From Campylobacteraceae bacterium (GTDB lineage: Bacteria > Campylobacterota > Campylobacteria > Campylobacterales > Sulfurovaceae), in the NCBI GenBank assembly GCA_027026055.1, contig JALVPA010000146.1, positions 1-30,144 of the forward strand: a stretch of DNA of 30,144 nucleotides, in the 5' to 3' direction. The position numbers were made by a program, and so were the translations under genes. The notes under the pieces are model-generated. The model searched no databases. It saw only the letters and a program-made list of their open reading frames with translations, and was not told where the DNA came from. Shown here one piece after another: positions 1-7,812 of this stretch (the first letter of the stretch is position 1; each line of letters opens with the position of its first letter).

Positions 1-78
1 TCCTCTTTATTTATACTAAGATATTATACTATGAATATCACAATATTTCAAATAAAGTCAGTATCGTTTTGTAATCAT

Positions 79-120
79 AAGATTGACCTCGAAAACGGGC
101 GAGGGAAAACCCGTAATCTT
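79..120 (-). terminator. Possible terminator hairpin after the efflux operon
   Basis: Nested inverted repeats AAGATT (79-84)/AATCTT (115-120) and ACGGG (95-99)/CCCGT (110-114) sit at and just past the stop codon of the leftward pump gene. There is no clear U-tract on the minus strand, so factor-independent termination is only possible. The rest of positions 1-118 is AT-rich and shows no gene. Confidence 0.3.
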
Positions 121-3100
121 ATTTTGTCTTGAAAAAAAGTATATAGAGTCCCGGTAAAATCAGCAGCGTCAAGGCGGTGGAAGAGAGGATACCTCCCGTG
201 ACAACAACGGCGAGGGGGTATTGAATTTCGCTGCCGACTCCGGTGGCGAAGAGTAGCGGTAAAATCCCGAAAAGGGTGGTAAACGCCGTCATAAGAACAG
301 GGCGTAAACGTAGTAAAGTAGCCTCTTTGACCGTATCGAACAATCGCTTATGTGGAGATTTCGCACGTAATTCGTCGATGAAGCTCACCAGTACGATGCC
401 GTTGAGTACGGCGATAGCGAAGATGGCGATAAATCCGACGATAGCCGAAACGCTGAGGTATTCGCCGCTAACGACAAGCGCGGCAATGCCTCCGATAAGT
501 CCCAACGGCACCCCGAGCAAAATGAGGAACGCCTTTTTGAAGGAGTTGAAGGCGGTATAGAGCAAAAGCGCAATCAACAACAACGTCGCGGGAACGATAA
601 GCGTTAGCGTTGCGGTTGCTTCTTGCATATTTTTGAAATCTCCCGCCCACTTGATGTAGTAGCCGTTGGGGATGTTGACCTCTTTTTTGATCTTGGCATC
701 GGCTTCGGCGACGAAGGAGGCGATATCGCGTCCTTCTACCTCCATCGAGACGACCATATAGCGGCTAAGATCTTCGCGTTTGATAAACGCCGGTCCTTGG
801 ACGATACGAATATCGCACACTTCGTCCAGTCGCACGATTTTGCCACTACGGCTACGTAGCAAGTGCGATTTGAGCGAAGCGATATCTTTTTTGGCCTCTT
901 TGATTTTCGGTACGATACCGAACCGTTTGATACCCTCTATCTTTTCGGTTACCGGCTCTTCGCCGATCCCGTGACGAATGACGCGCATCACTTCGTCGAC
1001 GCGAATGCCGTAACGCGAAAGCGCCAAATAATCGGGTCGGATGACGATTTGCGCCTGACCGAGTTGCGATTCGATTTCGGAATGTTCGAGCCCTTCGAGA
1101 CCCGAAACCGCTTCTCCTATCCGTTTGGCGATACGATCGAGTACTTTTTGATCTTCGCCGTAAATCTTGACGGCAAGTTCGGCTTTGACCCCCTCCAGTA
1201 ACTCTTCGATACGCATCGCAATGGGTTGGGTGGGGACAAACTGCACATAGGCAAACCGTTTTTGCAAATCTGCGGTCAATTTTTTTGCAAACGCTTGGAT
1301 ATTGTCGACATCGGGTTTGAGTGTCAGTAGTATCTCCATATAGTTGGCTTGCGCCGTTTCGCCTTTTTCGCTACGCCCTATCATGGAGAGTACGGAAGCG
1401 ACCCGGTCGGGATAGGCGCGTAAAATGTAGCGTTCTATCGCTTTGCTGTTTTCGATGCTTTGAGAGAGCGCCGTACCCGGAATGGCGATGACGCGGTACA
1501 TGACGGACTCTTCGTTGAGTTCGGGCATAAATTCGCGTCCTTGCCGCATCAACAATAGTGCCGAAATCGCGAAAATGACGAAGGTGACGAAAACGAGCTT
1601 TTCGGCATGATGAAGAGCAAACGTCAACATGGGGGTATAGAGTTGTTTGATACCTCGCATCAGCGGCGATTCGGCGTGTTTCGCGGGTTTGAGCAGCAGA
1701 TAAGAGAGCACGGGTACGAGCAAAAGCGCCACGGCAAGCGAACCCAACATGACAAAGACGATATCGAGCGCCATCGGGGTATAAAGCTTGCCCGCAAGTC
1801 CGCTAAGGCTCAATAGCGGGATAAAAACCGCGGCAATGATAAGTAGGGCGAAAACGACCGGTTTCGCCACATCGGCCGTAGCGGCGGCAATCGTTTCGAT
1901 ACGCGACATTTCGGGCTTGTCGTGCATCAGACGGAAGCTATTCTCTACAACGACGATGGTGCCGTCGACGATCATTCCGATGGCGATGGCAAGCCCCGAA
2001 AGGCTCATGAGGTTTGCCGATATGCCGTATGCGCGCATTATCAAAAAGGCGATGAGTAGCGAAAGAGGTAACGCTGCTATGACGATAAACGCCGAGCGCA
2101 GCTCGAAGAGGAACAAAAAGAGGATGATTGCGACCAGAATGGAGCCTGTCAGCAGTGCGGAGGTCATCGTATTGACCGCTTTGCGGGTGATCTCCGTTCG
2201 GTCGTAGATGGTCTTTATCTCCACCCCTTTGGGGAGTGCGGCGTTGACCAGCGGCAGTTTGGCTTTGATGGACTCTACCACCTTTGCGGCATTGGTACCG
2301 CTTCGTTGCAACACCATACCGAACATTGCCTCTTTGCCGTCGATAGTTACGGCGCCGAAACGCGGGGCTTTACCCTCTTTGACTTCGGCTATGTCTCCGA
2401 CGGTGACGGCAAGCGCTCCTTTGCTGCGCACGACGGTGTTGCGGATATCCTCGAGTGTCCGGTAGAAGCCGGCACCCCTGATGAGGTACTGTTCGCGGTT
2501 GAACTCGAGGTACTGTCCTCCTGCGGAGATGTTCGAACGCTCAAGTGCCTCGACGACTTCATCGTAGGTTGTGTCGGTTGCCTGCAGGCGTTTGGGATCG
2601 ATGAGGACGTCATATTGCTTTTCGAAACCGCCCCAGCCGACGACCTCTTCGACGCCGTCGACCGATTTGAGCATCGGTGAGACGATGTATTCTTGCATTT
2701 CACGAAGTCGGCTTAAGGAATATTTGCCCGTCGTGTCTTTGAGCCGATACCAGAAGACCTGTCCGAGCCCTGTGGTGTTCGGTCCCATGGTGGGTTTTCC
2801 CCATCCTTTGGGGATCTCTATGCCGTTGAGCCTCTCGGCGACCAATTGTCGTAAAAAGTAGGTGTCGTAATCGTCTTCGAAGAAGACGGAGACGTACGAA
2901 AGCCCGAAGATAGAGTTCGAAAGGATCATCTTTACACCCGGAAGTCCCGCCATGGCGGACTCTATAGGGTAGGTGACGAGTTTCTCTATATCTTCTGCGG
3001 AGTTGCCGGGGCTCTCGGTATAGATGACCACCTGTTTGGGTGTGATGTCCGGGAAGGCATCGACAGGGATCTCATTGTAGGCTTTGTAGCCAAAACTTGC

Positions 3101-3166
3101 AATGGCGATAAAAAGTGCCAGTATAAGAAACTTATATCGGATGAGCAGTTCGAAAAAAGATTTCAT
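119..3166 (-). CDS. cusA: Heavy-metal RND efflux pump, CusA/CzcA family
   Basis: Inner-membrane proton-driven pump of a tripartite metal efflux complex, 1015 aa, normal for the HME-RND family (about 1020-1050). The N-terminus has the first membrane helix followed by the family motif PVDAFPDITP near residues 34-43. The TM4 block, near residues 390-410, reads GLAIAIGMIVDGTIVVVENS. It keeps the Asp and Glu matching CzcA D408 and E415 but has Ala where CzcA has D402. CusA-type Cu(I)/Ag(I) pumps share that pattern, so a monovalent-metal substrate is favoured but not proven. The C-terminus holds the usual second helix cluster. It is the last gene of a leftward operon, 9 bp after the adaptor gene. 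The metal is inferred. Confidence 0.9.
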   Translation of the reverse strand: MKSFFELLIRYKFLILALFIAIASFGYKAYNEIPVDAFPDITPKQVVIYTESPGNSAEDIEKLVTYPIESAMAGLPGVKMILSNSIFGLSYVSVFFEDDYDTYFLRQLVAERLNGIEIPKGWGKPTMGPNTTGLGQVFWYRLKDTTGKYSLSRLREMQEYIVSPMLKSVDGVEEVVGWGGFEKQYDVLIDPKRLQATDTTYDEVVEALERSNISAGGQYLEFNREQYLIRGAGFYRTLEDIRNTVVRSKGALAVTVGDIAEVKEGKAPRFGAVTIDGKEAMFGMVLQRSGTNAAKVVESIKAKLPLVNAALPKGVEIKTIYDRTEITRKAVNTMTSALLTGSILVAIILFLFLFELRSAFIVIAALPLSLLIAFLIMRAYGISANLMSLSGLAIAIGMIVDGTIVVVENSFRLMHDKPEMSRIETIAAATADVAKPVVFALLIIAAVFIPLLSLSGLAGKLYTPMALDIVFVMLGSLAVALLLVPVLSYLLLKPAKHAESPLMRGIKQLYTPMLTFALHHAEKLVFVTFVIFAISALLLMRQGREFMPELNEESVMYRVIAIPGTALSQSIENSKAIERYILRAYPDRVASVLSMIGRSEKGETAQANYMEILLTLKPDVDNIQAFAKKLTADLQKRFAYVQFVPTQPIAMRIEELLEGVKAELAVKIYGEDQKVLDRIAKRIGEAVSGLEGLEHSEIESQLGQAQIVIRPDYLALSRYGIRVDEVMRVIRHGIGEEPVTEKIEGIKRFGIVPKIKEAKKDIASLKSHLLRSRSGKIVRLDEVCDIRIVQGPAFIKREDLSRYMVVSMEVEGRDIASFVAEADAKIKKEVNIPNGYYIKWAGDFKNMQEATATLTLIVPATLLLIALLLYTAFNSFKKAFLILLGVPLGLIGGIAALVVSGEYLSVSAIVGFIAIFAIAVLNGIVLVSFIDELRAKSPHKRLFDTVKEATLLRLRPVLMTAFTTLFGILPLLFATGVGSEIQYPLAVVVTGGILSSTALTLLILPGLYILFFKTK

Positions 3167-3175
3167 GTTTCGCTC

Positions 3176-4321
3176 CTAGTGGCCGTGCTCGCTAAGTGAG
3201 GACTTCAGCAGCATCGATTTGATGAAATAGACGCCCGATGCGACATACGCTTCGCCCACTTCGAGTCCTTTGACGGCAACACGGTCGCCGAAGTAGGCAA
3301 GAGGTTCAACGACTCTCGGTTCATAGGGGTTCTCTTTATGCTCGTGTTCACCGTGTTTGGCCTCGTTATGCTCCTCTTTGTGCGCGTGTGCCGTTTTTTT
3401 GCCTTCATGCTCCGTTTTTTCGTGTGTTTCGTTGTGCTCTTTTTCGACAAAGACCACCCATTCGCCTTTAAATAGGGTCAAGGCGCTTTTTTCGACGGTC
3501 ACCACTTTGCTGTAGGGCGGTAAAGCGATACGTATCGGCACGAAAGTGTCGATAAGGATTGTTTTCGGGTGAGAATCGAGTGCGAAGAGTGCCTTGGCGC
3601 GCTGTGTCTCTTCGTCGATAACGGGCATCAGCCGAACGTAATGCGCATGATACTCTTTGTTTGCATAGGCGACGTATCCGTCGCTTTTTTCGGAGAGACG
3701 CATTGCATCGGCGACATCGAGGTAGGCGACGGCGTAGAATGCATTTCGGTTGACAACGGACATGATCGGCTCTTCCGCGTCCACATTGGCGTGTAACGGA
3801 ACGAAAATATCGCCGACCGTACCGTCGGCATGGGCGCGAAGTATCAATGTGTCGGTCGTTTTGTCAAGTCTATCGGTCGCCACCCCCAGCGAATCGAGTT
3901 GCGAACGGAGGGTATCGAGCTTGGAGAGCACTTCTTCGGTTTCGATAAGGGCTCGGTTGAAGTCGTGTTGCGACATCAGCCCTTTTTTGTAGAGGGTACG
4001 GGCGGTTTCGAGGCTCTCCTTCGCCGCTTTCGCTTGCGCTTTGAGCGCGAGAAAGGTCGCGGTCATTTTCGAAAACGCCATCGATTCGACAAGCGCTACT
4101 TTGTCGCCTTTGGAGACGGTTTGACCCGGAGTGACGAAATAGCGTTCCACATGTCCGGGGAGGCGCGATACGATCTTTTGTTGTTGGTCGGAAAGCTGGG
4201 TAATCTTCGCGTTGACGGAGACGATTTTTCCAAGCGTCTCCTCTTTGGCGTGCGCTATGGCGATATTCTGTGCTATGAGTGCCGGCGGCAGCAGGATGAG
4301 TAGCAGTAGTCTTTTAGTCAT
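3176..4321 (-). CDS. cusB: Periplasmic adaptor (membrane fusion protein) with His-rich insert, CusB-like
   Basis: Links the RND pump to the outer-membrane factor; 381 aa. An N-terminal signal peptide ends near residue 25. A split lipoyl/barrel-sandwich domain flanks a coiled-coil hairpin at about residues 85-145 (rich in A, K, E and L), followed by beta-barrel segments. About residues 289-330 form a strongly charged insert with nine histidines, placed late in the protein before the last roughly 50 residues; the protein ends SEHGH. Other CusB proteins bind metal through N-terminal methionines or extra C-terminal domains, so this insert is a likely local metal sponge or sensor (inference). The start overlaps the end of the outer-membrane factor gene by 8 bp, which suggests translational coupling. 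Confidence 0.88.
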   Translation of the reverse strand: MTKRLLLLILLPPALIAQNIAIAHAKEETLGKIVSVNAKITQLSDQQQKIVSRLPGHVERYFVTPGQTVSKGDKVALVESMAFSKMTATFLALKAQAKAAKESLETARTLYKKGLMSQHDFNRALIETEEVLSKLDTLRSQLDSLGVATDRLDKTTDTLILRAHADGTVGDIFVPLHANVDAEEPIMSVVNRNAFYAVAYLDVADAMRLSEKSDGYVAYANKEYHAHYVRLMPVIDEETQRAKALFALDSHPKTILIDTFVPIRIALPPYSKVVTVEKSALTLFKGEWVVFVEKEHNETHEKTEHEGKKTAHAHKEEHNEAKHGEHEHKENPYEPRVVEPLAYFGDRVAVKGLEVGEAYVASGVYFIKSMLLKSSLSEHGH

Positions 4322-5489
4322 TGTAGGCTCCTTGTAAAAAGCGTAATTCTATTTTTTTCTCGTTGATCGTTTTTTGTGTCCGTAGAAGTGCTTTGCGTGT
4401 CCGAATCAATCGGTTCTTTGCCGTCATCAGTTCAAAGAGCGAGTTTTTGGAAAGGGTATAACTTTCTTGAAGCAAGGCGGCAAGCTCCTTTTGCTCTTTT
4501 TCCAGGTTTTGTAACGCACGGTATTGTAAGGTAAGCTCTTTGAGGGCGCTTTTTAGCATCCGTTTTCGGTGCTTTTGCGTCACGACGAGCCGACGACGCT
4601 CAAGGGCTACTCGGTTTTGCTTGAGTTTTGCCAACATTCGCTCTTCGCTTCGGTTGTGGTTGATTGCCAGAGGGAGCGTAACTCCCACACGAAAGATTGA
4701 CTGGTCGGGTTCTTTTTCGAGTTCGGTACTTATCTCGTAGTGCGTAAAGCCTCCTTCGGCGCGCATCGCTTCACTACGGTAACGTCGCTCTTTGGCAAGG
4801 AGTATTTTTTCGGCGGGAGAGGGTTTGTCGGACGGTTGTGTTTCGAAGGTGACATCGTAAATGAAACGGGGTGCGAGCGTTACTTTTTTTTCGATACCCG
4901 CCGCGGAAAGGAGTCGGTAGTAGAGGGTGTCGCGCGCTTGGCGTACACCGTAAAGCTCCGCTTTGAGCATCGTCGTTTGCGTTTTTGCTTGTAAATACGC
5001 GACTTTGGTCTCCGAGCCGTTTTTGTAGCGTTTGAAGACCAAGGCGGCGACTTTTTGCGAAAGCGTAAACTCCTCTTGGAGTAGCGAAAGCAGTTTGCGT
5101 TGATAGATATAGTCGGTATAGAGCTTCTCCAGACGTCGTAAAAATCCCGCCCGTCCCTGCGTAGCGTAGGCTTGCGCCAACGAGAGGTATGCATCGGCGG
5201 TCGCTCGCACCCCTTCGTAGAAGCTGTCGGTGCGTACCGATTGAGAAAGGGCGACGGCGTAGCCGAAATCGTTCGTGCCCTCTTTCGGGTCGAATGCGGC
5301 ACCCGTGACGGAGAGGGTTGGGTTCGGCGTTCTTAGCGCAATGGCGTTTTCGGTTTTTGCGACGCTTATTTCGAGTTGTTGTTGTCGTAGCACCGGCGAG
5401 TGCTTGAGGGTATAGGCTTTGAACGCTTCGTAGCTCATCCCGAAAAGAGAAAGGCTAAGCGTTGTAAAGAGTACGAGTGTCTTTTGCAT
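4314..5489 (-). CDS. TolC/CusC-type outer-membrane efflux protein
   Basis: Outer-membrane channel of the same efflux complex, 391 aa, somewhat short for the TolC/OEP family (about 410-480). An N-terminal signal peptide (MQKTLVLFTTLSLSLFG) is followed by the typical heptad-rich helices with many K, E, A and L, for example around residues 300-385. I chose the second in-frame ATG (5489) over the one at 5498: AAGGA lies 8 nt upstream of 5489, whereas for the upstream ATG it abuts the start codon. It is the third gene of the leftward metal operon, followed by the adaptor with an 8-bp overlap. Confidence 0.85.
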   Translation of the reverse strand: MQKTLVLFTTLSLSLFGMSYEAFKAYTLKHSPVLRQQQLEISVAKTENAIALRTPNPTLSVTGAAFDPKEGTNDFGYAVALSQSVRTDSFYEGVRATADAYLSLAQAYATQGRAGFLRRLEKLYTDYIYQRKLLSLLQEEFTLSQKVAALVFKRYKNGSETKVAYLQAKTQTTMLKAELYGVRQARDTLYYRLLSAAGIEKKVTLAPRFIYDVTFETQPSDKPSPAEKILLAKERRYRSEAMRAEGGFTHYEISTELEKEPDQSIFRVGVTLPLAINHNRSEERMLAKLKQNRVALERRRLVVTQKHRKRMLKSALKELTLQYRALQNLEKEQKELAALLQESYTLSKNSLFELMTAKNRLIRTRKALLRTQKTINEKKIELRFLQGAYND

Positions 5490-5542
5490 GGGCAACATCC
5501 TTTGTATCTATCTACGTCGTCCGAAATGGCGGACATACGTTT

Positions 5543-5583
5543 CGGGTTTGGCGGAAGCAAACCCGGTAGCGGGCATCGCTACC
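5543..5583. other. Two tandem hairpins between operon genes
   Basis: CGGGTTTG (5543-5550) pairs with CAAACCCG (5558-5565) around a 7-nt loop. GGTAGCG (5565-5571) pairs with CGCTACC (5577-5583) around a 5-nt loop. They lie between the small periplasmic protein gene and the outer-membrane factor gene. They could act as an attenuator, a processing site or an RNA stability element; no U-tract is evident. Confidence 0.5.
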
Positions 5584-5603
5584 CGACGGTTTGAAGGGGG
5601 AGA

Positions 5604-5921
5604 TTAGGAGAGTATGGGAGGTTTGTGTTCGGCGGATCGGGAAGTCGGGGTATAGGTCGTAAGCGTCGTTTGCGGCTTATGCGCAAGCACAGGCGCTTCC
5701 AATGCGGGCAACGCCCTATCGAGAATGGCGACAAAGTGAAAATAGTGGTGCAGTTTGCACAGGTCGCCGCACGCATCGTCATCATGCGTTTCGAGCACAA
5801 AGTCGATTGCGGTGGCGTGATGACATGCCGCACGGTTGTCCGCCGCGGTGATAACCGTCGCATGCACGACATTAAACGACAGCGATAACAACAACACTAT
5901 TTTGACAAGCGTCGCTTTCAT
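5604..5921 (-). CDS. Small His/Cys periplasmic protein of the metal efflux operon
   Basis: 105 aa, counted from the second in-frame Met (5921), which has AAAGGGG 5-6 nt upstream; a longer start at 5954 lacks that support. A signal peptide (MKATLVKIVLLLSLSFNVVHA) is followed by a short mature region holding CHH, THDDDACGDLC and KLHHYFHF, enough ligands for metal binding. The tail is Pro/Thr-rich and ends KPPILS. Small exported proteins with a similar Cys/His pattern precede efflux genes in related bacteria (remembered, not checked). It lies 43 bp after the permease and before the outer-membrane factor. A periplasmic metal chaperone or sensor role is inference. Confidence 0.7.
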   Translation of the reverse strand: MKATLVKIVLLLSLSFNVVHATVITAADNRAACHHATAIDFVLETHDDDACGDLCKLHHYFHFVAILDRALPALEAPVLAHKPQTTLTTYTPTSRSAEHKPPILS

Positions 5922-5964
5922 GTGTCGCCCCTTTTTGTATAGTATATCGTACATATGTCTCTTT

Positions 5965-7188
5965 TTAGCTTCCGCAACAACCGCCGTCGCTACAGCGGCT
6001 CTTTTTCGTGAAATGGGGTTTGAGTACGAAATAGAGTGTCAATCCCCAAAGCACCGCGGCGCTGAGCGTAGCGACAATGCCGCCGTGTTCGTCCATATGC
6101 ACGAGCGATGCGGGGTCGATATCGGAGGCATCGAAGAGATAGTCGAGTCCCAAGCCGAACAGCACACTACCGACAACAATCGTACCGAGATAGATAAAAA
6201 GCGCACGGCTTCCCAGCATCTTTTTGACCACGCCGACGGTGACGGTGTTGGTGGCGGGACCGGCGGAGAGAAAGACGAATGCCGCGCCGGCGCTTACGCC
6301 GCCGAGCATCAGCCCCGCCGCTATAGGCAGCGACGCCGTGGCGCAGACATACATCGGTGCGGCGATGAGGACCACGATAAGGTAGCTAAGCCAAGGGTAC
6401 GTTTTGAGCGTTGCGCTAAGATCCTCAGGTATGGCGACGGTGATCAGCGCTCCCAGTAACAATCCCCAAAAGAGCGGTTTGGCGATATCGCCGAGTAGAG
6501 TGACGAAGGCGTACTTCATCGCGGCGACAAAAGAGAAGCCGTTTTTCGTATCGCTGTCGCAACCGGAATCCGATGCGCAGCAGGAGGAAGCTTGCGGGGC
6601 GGAAGTGGGTGAAGAGTGAAGAGTGAAGAGTGAAGAATTATGGCTTGCATCACTTTGTGATGCTTTCATTTGAAAGGATGGTGAAGCTACTTGTGTAGGG
6701 TGTTGTGGCCCTACGATACTAAAGCTCGGTTTGGGTGTCGGGCTTTGTTTCTTCGCTTCACTCTTTTTTGTGGCGTCCGTTCCGTCGAAAATATTGGTCA
6801 TTATGCCTGCCGCAACGGCAATGAGCATCGAGGTGACGATACGATAGAGTGTAAAGAGCCAGCCGAATATGCCGTATGTTGCCAATATGGAGTCCACTCC
6901 GGTAATGGGGGTGGAGATAAGAAAAGAGAGTGTCGCGCCTTTGCTTGCGCCCGATTTTTTGATGGCGGTCGCCAGCGGTATCACCCCGCAGGAGCACACG
7001 GGCAGAGGGATACCGAAAAGGGTCGATTTGACGACGGAACTTACATTGTCTTTGCCGAGGTGTTTGGTGACGAGACTATCGGGTATAAGCTCGTGCAAAA
7101 TCCCCGCAAAGACGAGACCGAACAAAATATACGGCGCCATCGCGGCGCTCAGTTGCCACAGCGCTTCGAGAAATCGGGTTACTTCCAT
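5965..7188 (-). CDS. SO_0444-type Cu/Zn efflux permease (DUF318/YraQ family)
   Basis: Polytopic inner-membrane transporter, 407 aa. The first helix bundle contains the diagnostic PVCSCGVIPLA motif near residues 62-72. The second bundle, from about residue 220, contains APMYVCATASLPIAAGL and SAGPATNTVTVGVVKK. The C-terminal tail has a Cys-rich metal site (CSDGGCCGS). The linker carries another Cys-rich run, SSCCASDSGCDSD. About residues 157-195 of this linker are encoded by an interspersed repeat (6609-6714), so the loop is longer than usual, but the frame is intact. It is the first gene of the leftward operon and is divergent from arsR. RBS AAGG lies about 9 nt before the ATG at 7188. Confidence 0.85.
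   Translation of the reverse strand: MEVTRFLEALWQLSAAMAPYILFGLVFAGILHELIPDSLVTKHLGKDNVSSVVKSTLFGIPLPVCSCGVIPLATAIKKSGASKGATLSFLISTPITGVDSILATYGIFGWLFTLYRIVTSMLIAVAAGIMTNIFDGTDATKKSEAKKQSPTPKPSFSIVGPQHPTQVASPSFQMKASQSDASHNSSLFTLHSSPTSAPQASSCCASDSGCDSDTKNGFSFVAAMKYAFVTLLGDIAKPLFWGLLLGALITVAIPEDLSATLKTYPWLSYLIVVLIAAPMYVCATASLPIAAGLMLGGVSAGAAFVFLSAGPATNTVTVGVVKKMLGSRALFIYLGTIVVGSVLFGLGLDYLFDASDIDPASLVHMDEHGGIVATLSAAVLWGLTLYFVLKPHFTKKSRCSDGGCCGS
6609..6714. repeat. Heptamer repeat element inside the permease gene
   Basis: Four perfect copies of GTGAAGA (6609-6636) are followed by three palindromes. These are GCATCAC/GTGATGC (6647-6653 and 6657-6663, loop ttt), CTTTC/GAAAG (6663-6667 and 6672-6676), and GTAGGG/CCCTAC (6695-6700 and 6709-6714). 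The ATGCTTT...AAAG piece resembles the core of the three intergenic copies in this window. On the coding strand it is translated as part of the permease linker. Confidence 0.75.
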
Positions 7189-7226
7189 AGTGTAAACCTT
7201 TTTATGTTACCATTGCGGCAACAAAC

Positions 7227-7246
7227 ATATAACCGAATTGTTATAT
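7227..7246. promoter_or_regulatory. Probable ArsR operator
   Basis: A perfect inverted repeat, ATATAAC (7227-7233) CGAATT GTTATAT (7240-7246), lies in the 81-bp gap between the divergent permease and arsR genes. ArsR/SmtB repressors typically bind such AT-rich 12-2-12 or shorter dyads over promoters. Its right arm overlaps a TATAAT for arsR. Confidence 0.7.
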
Positions 7247-7249
7247 AAT
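7244..7249 (+). promoter_or_regulatory. arsR -10 element
   Basis: A perfect TATAAT (7244-7249) lies 20 bp before the arsR ATG and overlaps the operator arm. No convincing -35 is visible, as is common in Campylobacterota. Autoregulation is likely. Confidence 0.55.
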
Positions 7250-7269
7250 CAAACTTCAAAAGAGATTAA

Positions 7270-7593
7270 ATGCAACGACTCGTGACTCTCGCCAAACTCT
7301 TTTCGGACGAAAATCGCATCAAAATCGTCGCACTGCTTATGAAATACGGTTCGCTGTGCGTGTGCGAGATATGCGATACGTTACGGCTTTCGCAACCGCT
7401 TGTATCGAGACATCTTAGACAGATGAAAGAAGCGGGACTTATCGTCTCCGAGAGGAGAGGCAAATGGATGCTCTATGCGCTTGCGGAAGAGAACGAGAGG
7501 TTTGCGTGTTGGCTCGATGCCGTACGCGCACACCTGAGCGAACTGCCGCCGTTGGTTGCGTGCAGTCGGTATTGTAGAGAGACAAACGGATAA
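7270..7593 (+). CDS. arsR: ArsR/SmtB-family metal-sensing repressor
   Basis: 107 aa winged-helix repressor. The sensing motif is C30-V-C32-E-I-C35-D, the ELCVC-like metal/metalloid site in the alpha-3 region. It is followed directly by the recognition helix LSQPLVSRHLRQMKEAGLI (about residues 40-58) and the wing (SERRGKWMLYAL). Two further cysteines, C98 and C102, near the C-terminus could complete a second site. It is divergent from the five-gene efflux operon, with a perfect dyad between them, so it most likely represses that operon and itself until metal binds. Whether the inducer is As(III), Cd, Zn or Cu cannot be told from sequence. Confidence 0.9.
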   Translation: MQRLVTLAKLFSDENRIKIVALLMKYGSLCVCEICDTLRLSQPLVSRHLRQMKEAGLIVSERRGKWMLYALAEENERFACWLDAVRAHLSELPPLVACSRYCRETNG

Positions 7594-7750
7594 TGTGTGT
7601 TTGTTGTCGTATCATAAAAAAAACAAATCAAACCCGTATAGGATAATTAAACAAATATATAAACATAAAAAAAACAAAATTAGAACTATTACAAAAATAC
7701 ACACATATCTCTTTTTGTATCGATTGTTTTTAAAAAAGATATCAATTTTG

Positions 7751-7779
7751 TTGACTCTTTGTTTGGTGTTTGTTAGCAT
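7751..7779 (+). promoter_or_regulatory. Sigma-70 promoter of the porin gene
   Basis: TTGACT (7751-7756) and TAGCAT (7774-7779) are separated by exactly 17 bp, and AAGGAG follows shortly before the porin ATG. The upstream stretch 7594-7750 is very AT-rich, resembles an UP-element-like leader and shows no gene. Confidence 0.6.
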
Positions 7780-7812
7780 TTAAGTGCACTATGCATCAAA
7801 GAAGGAGACTAC

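Larger units (their letters stand above)
7224..7252 (-). promoter_or_regulatory. Promoter of the leftward metal operon
   Basis: On the minus strand TTGATT (complement of 7247-7252) and TATGTT (complement of 7224-7229) are separated by 17 bp. The perfect inverted repeat lies within this promoter, so a bound repressor would block RNA polymerase. Inferred from sequence only. Confidence 0.55.

Noticed and set aside
5836..6459. 207-codon plus-strand frame opposite the small periplasmic protein and permease genes
   Set aside because: Antisense to two supported genes with no recognisable family and no ribosome site.
7556..7783. 75-codon frame in the AT-rich gap before the porin
   Set aside because: Low-complexity Lys/Ile-rich translation, overlaps the arsR end and the porin promoter, no ribosome site.
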